Shown piece by piece: positions 50,853 to 59,224 of a stretch of DNA of 64,000 nt. The translations under genes were made by a program, and so were the position numbers. The stretch's first letter is position 1. Each line of letters opens with the position of its first letter. Source of the DNA: Microbacterium hydrocarbonoxydans. GTDB taxonomy: Bacteria; Actinomycetota; Actinomycetes; Actinomycetales; Microbacteriaceae. Under the pieces are notes generated by a model. It saw only the letters and a program-made list of their open reading frames with translations. It did no database searches and was not told where the DNA came from. The DNA lies in the NCBI RefSeq assembly GCF_023715885.1, contig NZ_JAMBOY010000003.1, positions 558,001 to 622,000 of the forward strand. Reading direction: 5' to 3'.

Positions 50853-51817
50853 GACGTCGTCTCCTCGGGCAGCGCATCGTCGCCGGCGTGATCGCCGTGC
50901 TGATGGTCGGGTCGATGAGCGCGTGCTCGCCGCGGTCTGCGGAGTGGGGCGACACCGACTACGAGATCGCGGGAGGCGGGGCGAACGGCGTCTACTTCGC
51001 CTACGGTGAAGGGCTCGCCGCTGAGCTCGGGTCCGGCTTGGACGTGCGCATGACGGCCGTGCAGACCGCCGGTTCGGTCGACAACCTGCTCCGCGTCGGT
51101 TCGGGGGAGGCTCTGCTCGGCTTCGCGCAGGGGGACGCCGCAGCGGATGCCGTGGAGGGCGAGGGTGTGTTCCGGGATCCGCTTCCCGTGCAGGCCGTCG
51201 CCCGCCTCTACGACGAGTACTTGCACGTCGTGGTGCGCGCGGACTCGGACATCGACGGGCTCGACGACCTCGCAGGTCGGGTCGTCTCGCTGGGAGCGGA
51301 GAACTCGGGCGTCAACGTCATCGCCTCGCGGGTGCTGGATGCGGCGGAGGTCGACCCCGCATCGATCAGCGACCCGGAGCTCGGACTCGCGGCATCGATA
51401 GACGCGCTGCAGAGGGGCGGGATCGACGGGTTCTTCTGGGTCGGGGGCGTTCCCACCCCCGGGATCGCCGAGCTCGCGCAGACGACCCCGGTACGGCTTC
51501 TGCCGATCGAGCAGAACTGGGTGAACCGGGTCAACGAACGCTACTCGTACGCCTACCGACCCTCCGACCTCCCGGTCGGCCTCTACGGGCTGGAGTCGTC
51601 CGAGCCGACGCTCGCCGTGCCGAACTACCTGGTGACCTCGGGCGACACTCCGGCCGGTGTGGTGCGCGACGTGCTTCGGGGACTCTTCGACGGGCGCACC
51701 CGGCTCGCACACGATGTGCCGGCCGCCGCACTCCTCGACCGCATCCAGGCGATCTTCACCGGTCCCGTTCCCCTGCACCCCGGCGCGATCCAATACTTCC
51801 GCGAGCAGCGCGACTGA
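50849..51817 (+). CDS. TAXI-family TRAP-type solute-binding lipoprotein
   Basis: 322 residues. Signal peptide with lipobox ending SMSACS (lipid-modified Cys26). Mature part: EIAGGGANGVYFAYGEGLAAEL, the TAXI opening (normally GxxGGxYYPxG), QTAGSVDNLLRVGSGEALLGF and AGRVVSLGAENSGVN. TAXI proteins bind glutamate, other carboxylates or similar solutes. The TRAP membrane subunits are absent; the gene instead is fused translationally to a sensor kinase, suggesting a ligand-presenting role. Confidence 0.9.
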   Translation: MRRRLLGQRIVAGVIAVLMVGSMSACSPRSAEWGDTDYEIAGGGANGVYFAYGEGLAAELGSGLDVRMTAVQTAGSVDNLLRVGSGEALLGFAQGDAAADAVEGEGVFRDPLPVQAVARLYDEYLHVVVRADSDIDGLDDLAGRVVSLGAENSGVNVIASRVLDAAEVDPASISDPELGLAASIDALQRGGIDGFFWVGGVPTPGIAELAQTTPVRLLPIEQNWVNRVNERYSYAYRPSDLPVGLYGLESSEPTLAVPNYLVTSGDTPAGVVRDVLRGLFDGRTRLAHDVPAAALLDRIQAIFTGPVPLHPGAIQYFREQRD

Positions 51818-51820
51818 CGC

Positions 51821-51839
51821 CTCAAGAAATCCTCAAGAA
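51821..51839 (+). repeat. Tandem 11-bp direct repeat, likely response-regulator box
   Basis: CTCAAGAA at 51821-51828 and again at 51832-51839, an 11-nt period (about one helical turn), starting 3 nt after the TAXI gene stop. OmpR-class dimers bind such tandem repeats. A weak -10-like CAATCT lies at 51866-51871. Binding by the regulator at 48805 is inferred. Confidence 0.5.
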
Positions 51840-52158
51840 GTTCTCGTCCCGGCGTCGCGCTCTGCCAATCTGGGGTCGATCGCGCATGATTCGACGGAGA
51901 ATTCCTATGCCACAGTCCCGACGCCCTGCCCGCAGGCGAGGACCTCGGCATCCCGTCGTCTCAACGCTCGATCGCATCGGATCGGAGGCTTGCTGCCTCG
52001 AGCTCCTTGGGGGAGGAGCACGGCAGCAGGGACGCCCCCACGGTTCGCGGGGGCGGACCGGGGGGGCACTCCGCCACCGAGGCGGAACCGCCGCGATCAG
52101 GGGATTACGAACGTGTAAATCTCCCCGAGTCCGCCTGGAGCCGCGTCACACACGTGGT
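51840..52158 (+). other. Gene-free gap with three stacked hairpins; possible structured RNA
   Basis: No convincing protein gene in 353 bp (51818-52170). A bulged hairpin pairs GCTGCC (51992-51997) with GGCAGC (52022-52027) and, inside it, GCTCCT (52002-52007) with AGGAGC (52014-52019). Then CGCCCCC/GGGGGCG (52033-52039/52049-52055) and CCGCC/GGCGG (52071-52075/52081-52085). A GGAGA-N6-ATG at 51907 opens an 84-codon frame, but its Arg/Gly-rich translation looks non-coding. It may be an RNA, a leader or a decayed gene. Confidence 0.4.
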
Positions 52159-52164
52159 TAGTTT
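52159..52164 (+). promoter_or_regulatory. -10 hexamer for the gluABCD-like operon
   Basis: TAGTTT followed by exactly 6 nt (GGAGAA) and ATGATG at 52171. The spacer doubles as a Shine-Dalgarno sequence, so both leaderless and leadered translation are possible. Confidence 0.5.
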
Positions 52165-52170
52165 GGAGAA

Positions 52171-52920
52171 ATGATGACCTCTGATAAGCCCCTCGTCGTG
52201 GTCGACGACGTGCAGAAGCACTACGGCGACTTCCAGGCGCTCACGGATATCAACCTCACGGTGAACGCCGGCGAGGTCGTGGTCGTGATCGGACCTTCGG
52301 GTTCCGGCAAGTCCACCCTGTGCCGCACGATCAATCGCCTCGAGACCATCACGAGCGGAACGATCAGCATCGACGGCAAGGCCCTGCCCGCGGAGGGCAA
52401 GGGGCTCGCGAACCTCCGCGCCGACGTGGGCATGGTCTTCCAGTCGTTCAACCTCTTCGCCCACCTGACGATCCTCGAGAACGTGACGCTCGGCCCGATC
52501 AAGGTCCGCGGCATGAAGAAGGCGGATGCCGAGAAGGAGGCCATGGCCCTGCTCGAGCGGGTGGGGGTCGCGCAGCAGGCGTCCAAGCTTCCCGCCCAGC
52601 TCTCCGGCGGACAGCAGCAGCGCGTCGCGATCGCGCGCGCCCTGGCGATGCATCCCAAGGTCATGCTCTTCGACGAGCCCACCAGCGCGCTCGACCCCGA
52701 GATGATCAACGAGGTGCTCGACGTCATGGTCGAGCTCGCTCAGGAGGGCATGACGATGATCGTCGTCACGCACGAGATGGGCTTCGCGCGCAAGGCCGCC
52801 GACCGCGTCGTCTTCATGGCGGACGGCCAGATCGTGGAAGAGGCGAAGCCCGAGGAGTTCTTCACGAACCCGAAGAGCGACCGGGCCAAGGACTTCCTCT
52901 CGAAGCTCCTCACGCACTGA
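52171..52920 (+). CDS. gluA: Polar amino-acid ABC transporter ATPase (GluA-like)
   Basis: 249 residues. Walker [10 protein letters not shown] loop [21 protein letters not shown], signature [15 protein letters not shown], Walker [16 protein letters not shown] and switch [10 protein letters not shown]: the GlnQ/GluA subclass. Powers the glutamate-type importer encoded by the next three genes, the order of corynebacterial gluABCD. Second start ATG 52174 is equally possible. Confidence 0.92.
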   Translation: MMTSDKPLVVVDDVQKHYGDFQALTDINLTVNAGEVVVVIGPSGSGKSTLCRTINRLETITSGTISIDGKALPAEGKGLANLRADVGMVFQSFNLFAHLTILENVTLGPIKVRGMKKADAEKEAMALLERVGVAQQASKLPAQLSGGQQQRVAIARALAMHPKVMLFDEPTSALDPEMINEVLDVMVELAQEGMTMIVVTHEMGFARKAADRVVFMADGQIVEEAKPEEFFTNPKSDRAKDFLSKLLTH

Positions 52921-52984
52921 AACCCTCGCGCACCCCGCACACACTTCACAGACCCTGCACCCACAGCACACGAAGGAGACGCAC

Positions 52985-53893
52985 ATGCGACGCACACGGA
53001 CACTGGCAGGACTCGGTATCGCAGCCGCAGCACTGCTCGCCCTGACCGCCTGCAACAGCGGCAGCCCCTCGAACCCCGGCGGAGGCACCGGCGGCGACGA
53101 GGGCGGAGAGGACTCGACCTGGTTCGAGGTGGCGACGGACGTCGACCTCGAGGGCAGCCCGACGTTCGACGCCATCAAGGAGCGCGACAAGGTCGTCATC
53201 GGCGTCAAGGAGGACCAGCCCGGTCTCGGCTACCTCGACGTCACGACCAACGAGCGCACGGGATTCGACGTGGACATCGCTCGCTGGATCGCGGCGTCGC
53301 TCGGCTACGACGAGGACAAGATCGAGTTCAAGCCGATCGCCTCGGCCAACCGCGAGCAAGCGATCACGAACGGTGACATCGACTACTACGTCGGCACGTA
53401 TTCGATCACCGACAAGCGCAAGGAGCAGATCGCGTTCGCAGGTCCGTACTTCATCACCGGACAGGGCCTCCTCGTCGCCGCCGACAACGACGACATCAAG
53501 AGCGAAGCGGACCTGAACGCGGACACCACGGTGTGCTCGGCGACCGGCTCCACGCCGATCCAGAACATCCGCACGAACTACCCGGAGGTTCCGACCAAGG
53601 AGTTCGACCTGTACTCCGCGTGCGTCGAGGCTCTGCTCTCGGGCGAGGTCCAGGCTGTCACGACCGACCAGGCGATCCTGATCGGCTACGCGGCGCAGGA
53701 CCCCGACAACCTCAAGGTCGTCGGCGAGCCGTTCACGGAGGAGCGCTACGGCGTGGGCCTCGCGAAGGACGACGCCGCGCTGCAGGAGTTCATCAACACG
53801 ATGTTCACCGACGGTGGCGACATCTGGCAGGCGATCTTCGACAAGAACCTCGGCTCCTCGGGCATCGAGGTCACCCAGCCGGCCGTCGACTGA
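52985..53893 (+). CDS. gluB: Glutamate-type ABC transporter binding lipoprotein (GluB-like)
   Basis: 302 residues. Signal peptide and lipobox LTAC (lipid-modified Cys23), a Gly/Ser linker, then a SBP_bac_3 domain: VVIGVKEDQPGLGYLDV, GFDVDIARWIAASLGY, DYYVGTYSITDKRKEQIAFAG. Family ligands are glutamate, glutamine or aspartate; GluB similarity suggests glutamate. GAAGGAG precedes the ATG. A hairpin follows the stop. Confidence 0.92.
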   Translation: MRRTRTLAGLGIAAAALLALTACNSGSPSNPGGGTGGDEGGEDSTWFEVATDVDLEGSPTFDAIKERDKVVIGVKEDQPGLGYLDVTTNERTGFDVDIARWIAASLGYDEDKIEFKPIASANREQAITNGDIDYYVGTYSITDKRKEQIAFAGPYFITGQGLLVAADNDDIKSEADLNADTTVCSATGSTPIQNIRTNYPEVPTKEFDLYSACVEALLSGEVQAVTTDQAILIGYAAQDPDNLKVVGEPFTEERYGVGLAKDDAALQEFINTMFTDGGDIWQAIFDKNLGSSGIEVTQPAVD

Positions 53894-53908
53894 TCGACTG
53901 AACGACCC

Positions 53909-53937
53909 GAGGGGGCGGCTCGAGTGGCCGCCCCCTC
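53909..53937 (+). terminator. Intercistronic hairpin between gluB and gluC
   Basis: Perfect 11-bp stem GAGGGGGCGGC (53909-53919) / GCCGCCCCCTC (53927-53937), 7-nt loop, no T-run. Inside the operon, so probably a partial terminator or 3'-end stabiliser that keeps binding-protein mRNA above permease mRNA, as seen in other ABC operons. Confidence 0.65.
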
Positions 53938-53963
53938 CTCAGAACCCAGAAGGGGAGGACGGC

Positions 53964-54611
53964 GTGGACGTCATCTTCGGAAACACCGACCTGTGGGGGA
54001 GGGCGCTGGGCAACACCCTGCTGATCTTCTTCGGCGGCGGTGTCCTCGCTCTCGTCCTCGGCATCATCGTGGGCGCCATGCGGGTCTCGCCCGTCCCGAT
54101 CGCGCGCGGCGTCGGCACGGTGTACGTGAACCTCATCCGCAACACCCCACTGACGCTCGTCTTCTTCTTCTTCGTCTTCGGCTACCCCCAGCTGGGACTG
54201 CCGAAGCTCAGCACCACCATCCTCGGCATCCTGGCTATCGGCATCTACACCGCGACCTACGTCGCGGAGGTGCTGCGTGCCGGCATCAACACCGTTCCCG
54301 TCGGGCAGGCCGAGGCCGCCAGGGCGATCGGCCTCCCGTTCGGGCAGGTCATGTCTCTGGTCGTCCTCCCGCAGGCCTTCCGCTCGGTCGTCCCGCCCAT
54401 GATGAGCGTGTTCATCGCCCTGCTCAAGAACACCACGGTCGCCGCGGGCTTCTCGGTCCTCGAGCTGGGAGCCATCCGCTCCTACCTCAGCGAGCGCGGT
54501 GAGAACGCGCTCGTCGTGCTCCTGTGGGTCGCGGCGATCTTCGTCGCCCTCGTCCTGCTGCTCAGCTGGCTCCAGCGGTATCTCGAGAACAAGTGGAGGA
54601 TCGCGCGATGA
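53964..54611 (+). CDS. gluC: Amino-acid ABC permease (GluC-like)
   Basis: 215 residues, five transmembrane helices, HisM/GlnP-type. The EAA loop GQAEAARAIGLPFGQVMSLV contacts the ATPase. GTG 53964 follows AGGGGAGG by 5-6 nt, deciding the start. Overlaps gluD by 4 nt (ATGA). Confidence 0.92.
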   Translation: MDVIFGNTDLWGRALGNTLLIFFGGGVLALVLGIIVGAMRVSPVPIARGVGTVYVNLIRNTPLTLVFFFFVFGYPQLGLPKLSTTILGILAIGIYTATYVAEVLRAGINTVPVGQAEAARAIGLPFGQVMSLVVLPQAFRSVVPPMMSVFIALLKNTTVAAGFSVLELGAIRSYLSERGENALVVLLWVAAIFVALVLLLSWLQRYLENKWRIAR

Positions 54612-55555
54612 CTTCCGTCCTGTACGACGTCCCCGGTCCCAAGGCGATCCTCCGGAACCGCCTCCTCGGGGTGGCGACCGTCGTCGTCATCCTCGCCCTG
54701 CTCGGCTTCATCGTCTGGCGCTTCGCGGTCAGCGGGCAGTTCGACGCATCGCGCTGGTACGTCTTCACCTTCAGCGCCGTGTGGACGCAGATCTTCGGCG
54801 CCCTGGGGCGCACCCTCGCGGCATTCGCCCTCGCAGGTGTGCTGAGCCTCGTCGTCGGGTTCGTCCTCGCCATCGGTCGTCTGTCGGATCACGCGTGGAT
54901 CCGCGTGCCCGTGACCGTCGTCACCGAGGTCTTCCGCGCGGTTCCCGTGCTCGTGCTCATGATGCTGCTGTACTACGGACTGCCGACGGTCGGCGTCAAG
55001 ATGGAACCCTACTGGGCCGTCGTGATCGCCCTCATGGTCTACAACGGCTCCGTGCTCGCCGAGGTCATCCGCGCGGGCGTCGAGTCGCTGCCCCGTGGTC
55101 AGAAGGAGGCCGGCTACGCGATCGGCCTACGCAAGAGCGGCGTCATGCGCCTCATCCTCCTGCCGCAGGCGATCCGCGCCATGCTGCCCGTGATCGTCGC
55201 CCAGCTTGTCGTGACGCTCAAGGACACCGCGCTCGGGTTCATCATCACGTACCCCGAGTTGCTGTACTTCGCGAAGCAGCTGACCTCGCAGCAGGGACGC
55301 CCCGTGCTGCAGTCCGCGTTCGTGATCGGCGGCATCTACATCGTCATGTGCCTCATCCTGTCGGGCATCGCTCGCTGGCTGGAGATCCGCACCCGGCGGT
55401 CGCCCAAGCTCCGCGGAGGAGCAGGCGCACCCGGCGGCCCGAATGAGGGACCGGACCCTCGTCAGCACGAGGGTGGCACGAACACCGAGCTGATCGCCAT
55501 GCAACGCGGCGCAGGCAGGTTCGACGGCACGAGTACCGGCGCAGGCGGCGTCTGA
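54608..55555 (+). CDS. gluD: Amino-acid ABC permease (GluD-like)
   Basis: 315 residues. An extra N-terminal helix (~20-45), then the five-helix core with EAA loop GQKEAGYAIGLRKSGVMRLI; a hydrophilic C-terminal tail of ~50 residues rich in Gly/Arg/Pro, as in corynebacterial GluD. Pairs with GluC as the second permease subunit. Confidence 0.92.
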   Translation: MTSVLYDVPGPKAILRNRLLGVATVVVILALLGFIVWRFAVSGQFDASRWYVFTFSAVWTQIFGALGRTLAAFALAGVLSLVVGFVLAIGRLSDHAWIRVPVTVVTEVFRAVPVLVLMMLLYYGLPTVGVKMEPYWAVVIALMVYNGSVLAEVIRAGVESLPRGQKEAGYAIGLRKSGVMRLILLPQAIRAMLPVIVAQLVVTLKDTALGFIITYPELLYFAKQLTSQQGRPVLQSAFVIGGIYIVMCLILSGIARWLEIRTRRSPKLRGGAGAPGGPNEGPDPRQHEGGTNTELIAMQRGAGRFDGTSTGAGGV

Positions 55556-55574
55556 TCGCTTCGCCGCCCGCCGG

Positions 55575-55580
55575 TAGACT
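55575..55580 (+). promoter_or_regulatory. -10 hexamer for pheS-pheT
   Basis: TAGACT followed by 8 nt and the GTG at 55589; leaderless or nearly so. No T-box or attenuator-like structure fits in the 33-nt gap after gluD. Confidence 0.5.
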
Positions 55581-55588
55581 CGACTCTC

Positions 55589-56629
55589 GTGTCTGAGTCT
55601 CTCGAAATCACCCCGGAGGCGGTCGAAGCCGCTGTCGCGGCGGCGCTCGATGCCATCGCCGCGGCAGGCGACACCGCCGAGCTGAAAGCCGCCCGAGCGG
55701 CGCACGTCGCGGAGGGGTCGCCGCTCGCGGTGCTCAACGCCTCGATGCGTCAGGTCGCCCCCGAGAACAAGGCGGCGTTCGGCAAGCTCGTGGGGCAGGG
55801 ACGCGGCCGCGTGACCCAGGCCCTCGCCGCCAAGGAGTCGGAGCTGGCCGCCGCCGAGGTCGCGGCCCGGCTGGAGTCCGAGCGCGTCGACATCACCGCG
55901 GTCTCTTCGCGGTCGCGCGTCGGCGCCCGGCACCCGCTCACCCTGCTCAGCGAGCAGATCTCCGACATCTTCGTCGGCATGGGGTGGGAGATCGCCGAGG
56001 GCCCGGAGCTCGAGCACGAATGGTTCAACTTCGACGCGCTGAACTTCGACGTCGATCACCCCGCACGCCAGGAGCAGGACACGTTCTACGTCGACCCCAC
56101 TTCGCGTCACCTCGTCATGCGCACGCACACGAGTCCGGTGCAGGTGCGCTCGATGCTCGACCGCGACGTTCCGATCTACGTGCTCTGCCCCGGCCGCGTC
56201 TACCGGACCGACGAGTTCGACGCGACGCACCTGCCGGTGTTCACGCAGTTCGAGGGCCTCGTGATCGACAAGGGCATCTCGATGGCCCACCTGAAGGGCA
56301 CGCTCGACCACGTCGCGCGCCAACTCTTCGGCCCGGAGGCGAAGACCCGCTTCCGCACGAACTTCTTCCCGTTCACCGAGCCTTCGGCGGAGCTCGACCT
56401 GTGGCACCCGACCTTCAAGGGCGGCGCGCGCTGGATCGAGTGGGGCGGATGCGGCATGGTGAACCCGAACGTGCTGCGCGCGGCGGGGATCGACCCCGAC
56501 GTGTACAGCGGCTTCGCGTTCGGAATGGGCGTCGAGCGGGCACTCATGTTCCGCAGCGACGTGCAGGACATGCGCGACATGGCCGAGGGCGATGTCCGTT
56601 TCAGCGAGCAGTACGGGATGGTGGTGTGA
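55589..56629 (+). CDS. pheS: Phenylalanine-tRNA ligase alpha subunit
   Basis: 346 residues, GTG start. N-terminal coiled-coil arm (1-85), then class II catalytic core: HPLTLLSEQISDIFVGMGWEI, motif 2 region FRTNFFPFTEPSAELDLW and motif 3 GFAFGMGVERALM. Makes the alpha2-beta2 enzyme with PheT. The stop overlaps pheT's ATG by one base. Confidence 0.97.
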   Translation: MSESLEITPEAVEAAVAAALDAIAAAGDTAELKAARAAHVAEGSPLAVLNASMRQVAPENKAAFGKLVGQGRGRVTQALAAKESELAAAEVAARLESERVDITAVSSRSRVGARHPLTLLSEQISDIFVGMGWEIAEGPELEHEWFNFDALNFDVDHPARQEQDTFYVDPTSRHLVMRTHTSPVQVRSMLDRDVPIYVLCPGRVYRTDEFDATHLPVFTQFEGLVIDKGISMAHLKGTLDHVARQLFGPEAKTRFRTNFFPFTEPSAELDLWHPTFKGGARWIEWGGCGMVNPNVLRAAGIDPDVYSGFAFGMGVERALMFRSDVQDMRDMAEGDVRFSEQYGMVV

Positions 56630-59151
56630 TGCGCGTCCCGCTCTCGTGGCTGCGTGAATACGTCGATGTCGCAGCCGATGCGACGCCTGAGGACGTCCTC
56701 GCGGCGATGGTCTCCGTCGGGTTCGAGGAGGAGGACGTCCACCGCTTCGACCTGGAGGGTCCGATCGTCGTCGGCCAGGTGCTGTCGCTCGAGCCGGAAC
56801 CCCAGTCGAACGGCAAGACGATCAACTGGTGCCAGGTCGACGTCGGCGAGGAGAACGGCGGCGTCCGCGGCATCGTCTGCGGCGCGCACAACTTCGTCGT
56901 CGGCGATAAGGTCGTGGTGACGCTTCCCGGAGCCGTGCTGCCAGGGCCGTTCCCCATCGCGGCGCGCAAGACCTACGGGCATGTGTCCGACGGCATGATC
57001 GCCTCGGCGCGCGAACTCGGCCTTGGCGACGAGCACAACGGCATCCTCGTGCTGTCGGATCTCGGCATCGACGCCCCCGTCGGCGCCGACGCGATCGCGC
57101 TGCTCGGCCTCGACGACGTCGCGGTGGACGTGAACGTCACGCCCGACCGCGGCTACGCGTTCTCGGTGCGCGGCATCGCCCGCGAGTACTCGCACGCGAC
57201 GGGCGCGGAGTTCCGCGACCCCGCCGAGCGGGACTTCGCCGAGCTGCAGCCGGGAACCGGCCACACCGCCATCGTCGACGACTCCGCTCCCATCCGGGGC
57301 CGGGTCGGGGCGAGCGAGTTCGTCACTCGCGTCGTGCGCGGGGTCGACCCCTCGCGTCCTACGCCCCCGTGGATGATCGCGCGCCTGTCGCTCGCCGGCA
57401 TGCGGTCGCTCGGCGTGCTGATCGACATCACCAATTACGTGATGCTCGAGCTCGGCCAGCCCCTGCACGGCTACGACCTCGACAAGCTCCAGGGCGGCAT
57501 CACCGTCCGCCGCGCGACGCCCGGCGAGAAGATGACGACCCTCGACGGTCAGGAGCGGAAGCTCCACGTCGAGGACCTGCTCATCACCGACGACTCCGGC
57601 CCGATCGGCCTCGCCGGGGTGATGGGAGGCGGCACCACCGAGATGAGCGAGACGACCGCGAACGTGCTGATCGAGGCGGCGACCTTCGATCCCGTCACGA
57701 TCGCCCGCACGGCCCGCCGGCACAAGCTGCCGAGCGAGGCGTCCAAGCGCTTCGAGCGCGGTGTCGACCCGCTCGTGCCGTTCGTCGCGGCCCGTCGCGC
57801 CGCCGACCTCATGGTCGAGCTGGCCGGAGGAACGCTGACGGACGAGGGCGGCGCGCTCTTCGCCGAGATCTTCGTCGCCGAGATCGAGCTCCCCGCCGGC
57901 TTCGTGCAGGGGCTCATCGGCGTGGATTACACGGATGCCGAGATCACGGACGCTCTGACGATGATCGGAGCCGAGGTCGCTCCCGTGACGGGCGAGAGCG
58001 CGGAAGAAGCCGGCTGGACCGTCATCCCGCCGACCTGGCGTCCCGACATCACCGACAAGTGGTCGCTGGCCGAGGAGGTCGCGCGCATCCACGGGCTCGA
58101 CCGCATCCCGTCCGTGCTGCCCACCCCGCCGTCCGGGCGGGGTCTGACCGCCCACCAGCAGGGGCGTCGTCGCGTCGCGAACGCTCTCGCCGCGGCGGGT
58201 CTCGTCGAGACGCCGTCGTTCCCGTTCACGACGGAGGCGCAGAACGATCTGCACGGGTCGGCATCGGGTGAGCACCTGCCCAGCATCCGGCTGGCGAATC
58301 CGCTCGACGGGTCGGCGCCGTACCTGCGTCGCTCGCTCGTCCCCGGGCTGCTGCAGACCGCGCACCGCAACATCTCGCGCGGCCTGACCGATCTCGCGCT
58401 GTTCGAGACCGGTGTCGTCTTCCTTCCCGAGCCCGGCGTCACGTACGGCACCGACGAGGTGCCGCCGCTGGGTGAGCGTCCCTCGGACGAGACCCTCGCG
58501 CAACTGAACGCGTCGATCCCGCCGCAGCGCCGCCATGTCGCCGTGCTGCTCACCGGCAATACGGCGGCGCGCCAGCCGGGCCGCGCAGCAGAGCCCTCCG
58601 GCCTTTCGGAAGCGCTGGATGCCGTGCGCGTCATCGGCGAAGCGGCCGGCGTCACGATCGACGTCGCCCAGTCGCAGCGCGCGGCGCTGCACCCGGGACG
58701 CACGGGCCTGCTCACGGTCGACGGCGCCGAGGTCGGGTACGTGGGCGAGCTCCACCCCGACGTCGCCTCCGCCGCGGACCTGCCCGGCCGCGCGACCGTG
58801 GTCGAGCTCGACCTCGACGGCATCCTGTCGCTCGCCGGCGCGAAGTCCGTCGCGCCTTCGCTGTCGACGTTCCCTGCGGCGACGCAAGACGTCTCGCTCG
58901 TCGTGCCCGCCGAGGTGCCGGCGGGTGATGTTCGCGCAGCCCTCGTCGTGGGCGCGGGCGAGCTGCTCGAGTCCGTGCGTCTCGTCGACGACTACCGCGG
59001 CGACGGGCTGCCGGACGGTGCCAAGAGCCTCACGTTCGCGTTGCGTTTCCGCGCCGACGATCGCACGCTCACGGCCGCGGAGGCGACCGAGGCCAAGCTC
59101 GCGGGTGTCGCCGTCGCCACCGAGCGCTTCGGAGCTTCGATCCGGGACTGA
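56629..59151 (+). CDS. pheT: Phenylalanine-tRNA ligase beta subunit
   Basis: 840 residues, full length. Start MRVPLSWLREYVDV; tRNA-binding OB domain at ~40-150 (INWCQVDVG), B3/B4 editing domain (~215-390, VMGGGTTEMSETT), B5 domain (~405-480), catalytic-like core, and C-terminal anticodon-binding ferredoxin-like domain (~745-840, PAATQDVSLVVPAEVP and SLTFALRFRADDRTLT). Followed by a hairpin terminator. Confidence 0.97.
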   Translation: MRVPLSWLREYVDVAADATPEDVLAAMVSVGFEEEDVHRFDLEGPIVVGQVLSLEPEPQSNGKTINWCQVDVGEENGGVRGIVCGAHNFVVGDKVVVTLPGAVLPGPFPIAARKTYGHVSDGMIASARELGLGDEHNGILVLSDLGIDAPVGADAIALLGLDDVAVDVNVTPDRGYAFSVRGIAREYSHATGAEFRDPAERDFAELQPGTGHTAIVDDSAPIRGRVGASEFVTRVVRGVDPSRPTPPWMIARLSLAGMRSLGVLIDITNYVMLELGQPLHGYDLDKLQGGITVRRATPGEKMTTLDGQERKLHVEDLLITDDSGPIGLAGVMGGGTTEMSETTANVLIEAATFDPVTIARTARRHKLPSEASKRFERGVDPLVPFVAARRAADLMVELAGGTLTDEGGALFAEIFVAEIELPAGFVQGLIGVDYTDAEITDALTMIGAEVAPVTGESAEEAGWTVIPPTWRPDITDKWSLAEEVARIHGLDRIPSVLPTPPSGRGLTAHQQGRRRVANALAAAGLVETPSFPFTTEAQNDLHGSASGEHLPSIRLANPLDGSAPYLRRSLVPGLLQTAHRNISRGLTDLALFETGVVFLPEPGVTYGTDEVPPLGERPSDETLAQLNASIPPQRRHVAVLLTGNTAARQPGRAAEPSGLSEALDAVRVIGEAAGVTIDVAQSQRAALHPGRTGLLTVDGAEVGYVGELHPDVASAADLPGRATVVELDLDGILSLAGAKSVAPSLSTFPAATQDVSLVVPAEVPAGDVRAALVVGAGELLESVRLVDDYRGDGLPDGAKSLTFALRFRADDRTLTAAEATEAKLAGVAVATERFGASIRD

Positions 59152-59159
59152 ACCCGAGC

Positions 59160-59194
59160 CACGTGCCGTATCCCGACAGCGGATGCGGCACGTG
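59160..59194 (+). terminator. Terminator after pheT
   Basis: CACGTGCCG (59160-59168) pairs with CGGCACGTG (59186-59194); an inner TCC/GGA extends it. Loop about 7-17 nt, no T-run. It lies 8 nt after the pheT stop. Confidence 0.65.
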
Positions 59195-59212
59195 TTCGAG
59201 CCCGCTCACCGT

Positions 59213-59218
59213 TATCGT
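59213..59218 (+). promoter_or_regulatory. -10 hexamer for the DUF402 gene
   Basis: TATCGT followed by exactly 6 nt and the ATG at 59225. Leaderless arrangement. Confidence 0.45.
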
Positions 59219-59224
59219 GGCGAG

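Noticed and set aside
51886-52161. Short ORF (ATG 51886 or 51907) in the gap before gluA
   Set aside because: Despite a passable ribosome-binding site, the Arg/Gly-rich translation lacks any motif and overlaps strong RNA hairpins; kept as a possible RNA rather than a gene.
55984-56630. Open frame extending pheT upstream across pheS
   Set aside because: The extension translates to Arg/Pro-rich sequence out of frame with pheS; pheT homologues begin at MRVPLSWLREYV (56629).
56200-58887. 895-codon minus-strand frame opposite pheST
   Set aside because: Antisense shadow of conserved synthetase genes, with no recognisable domain.
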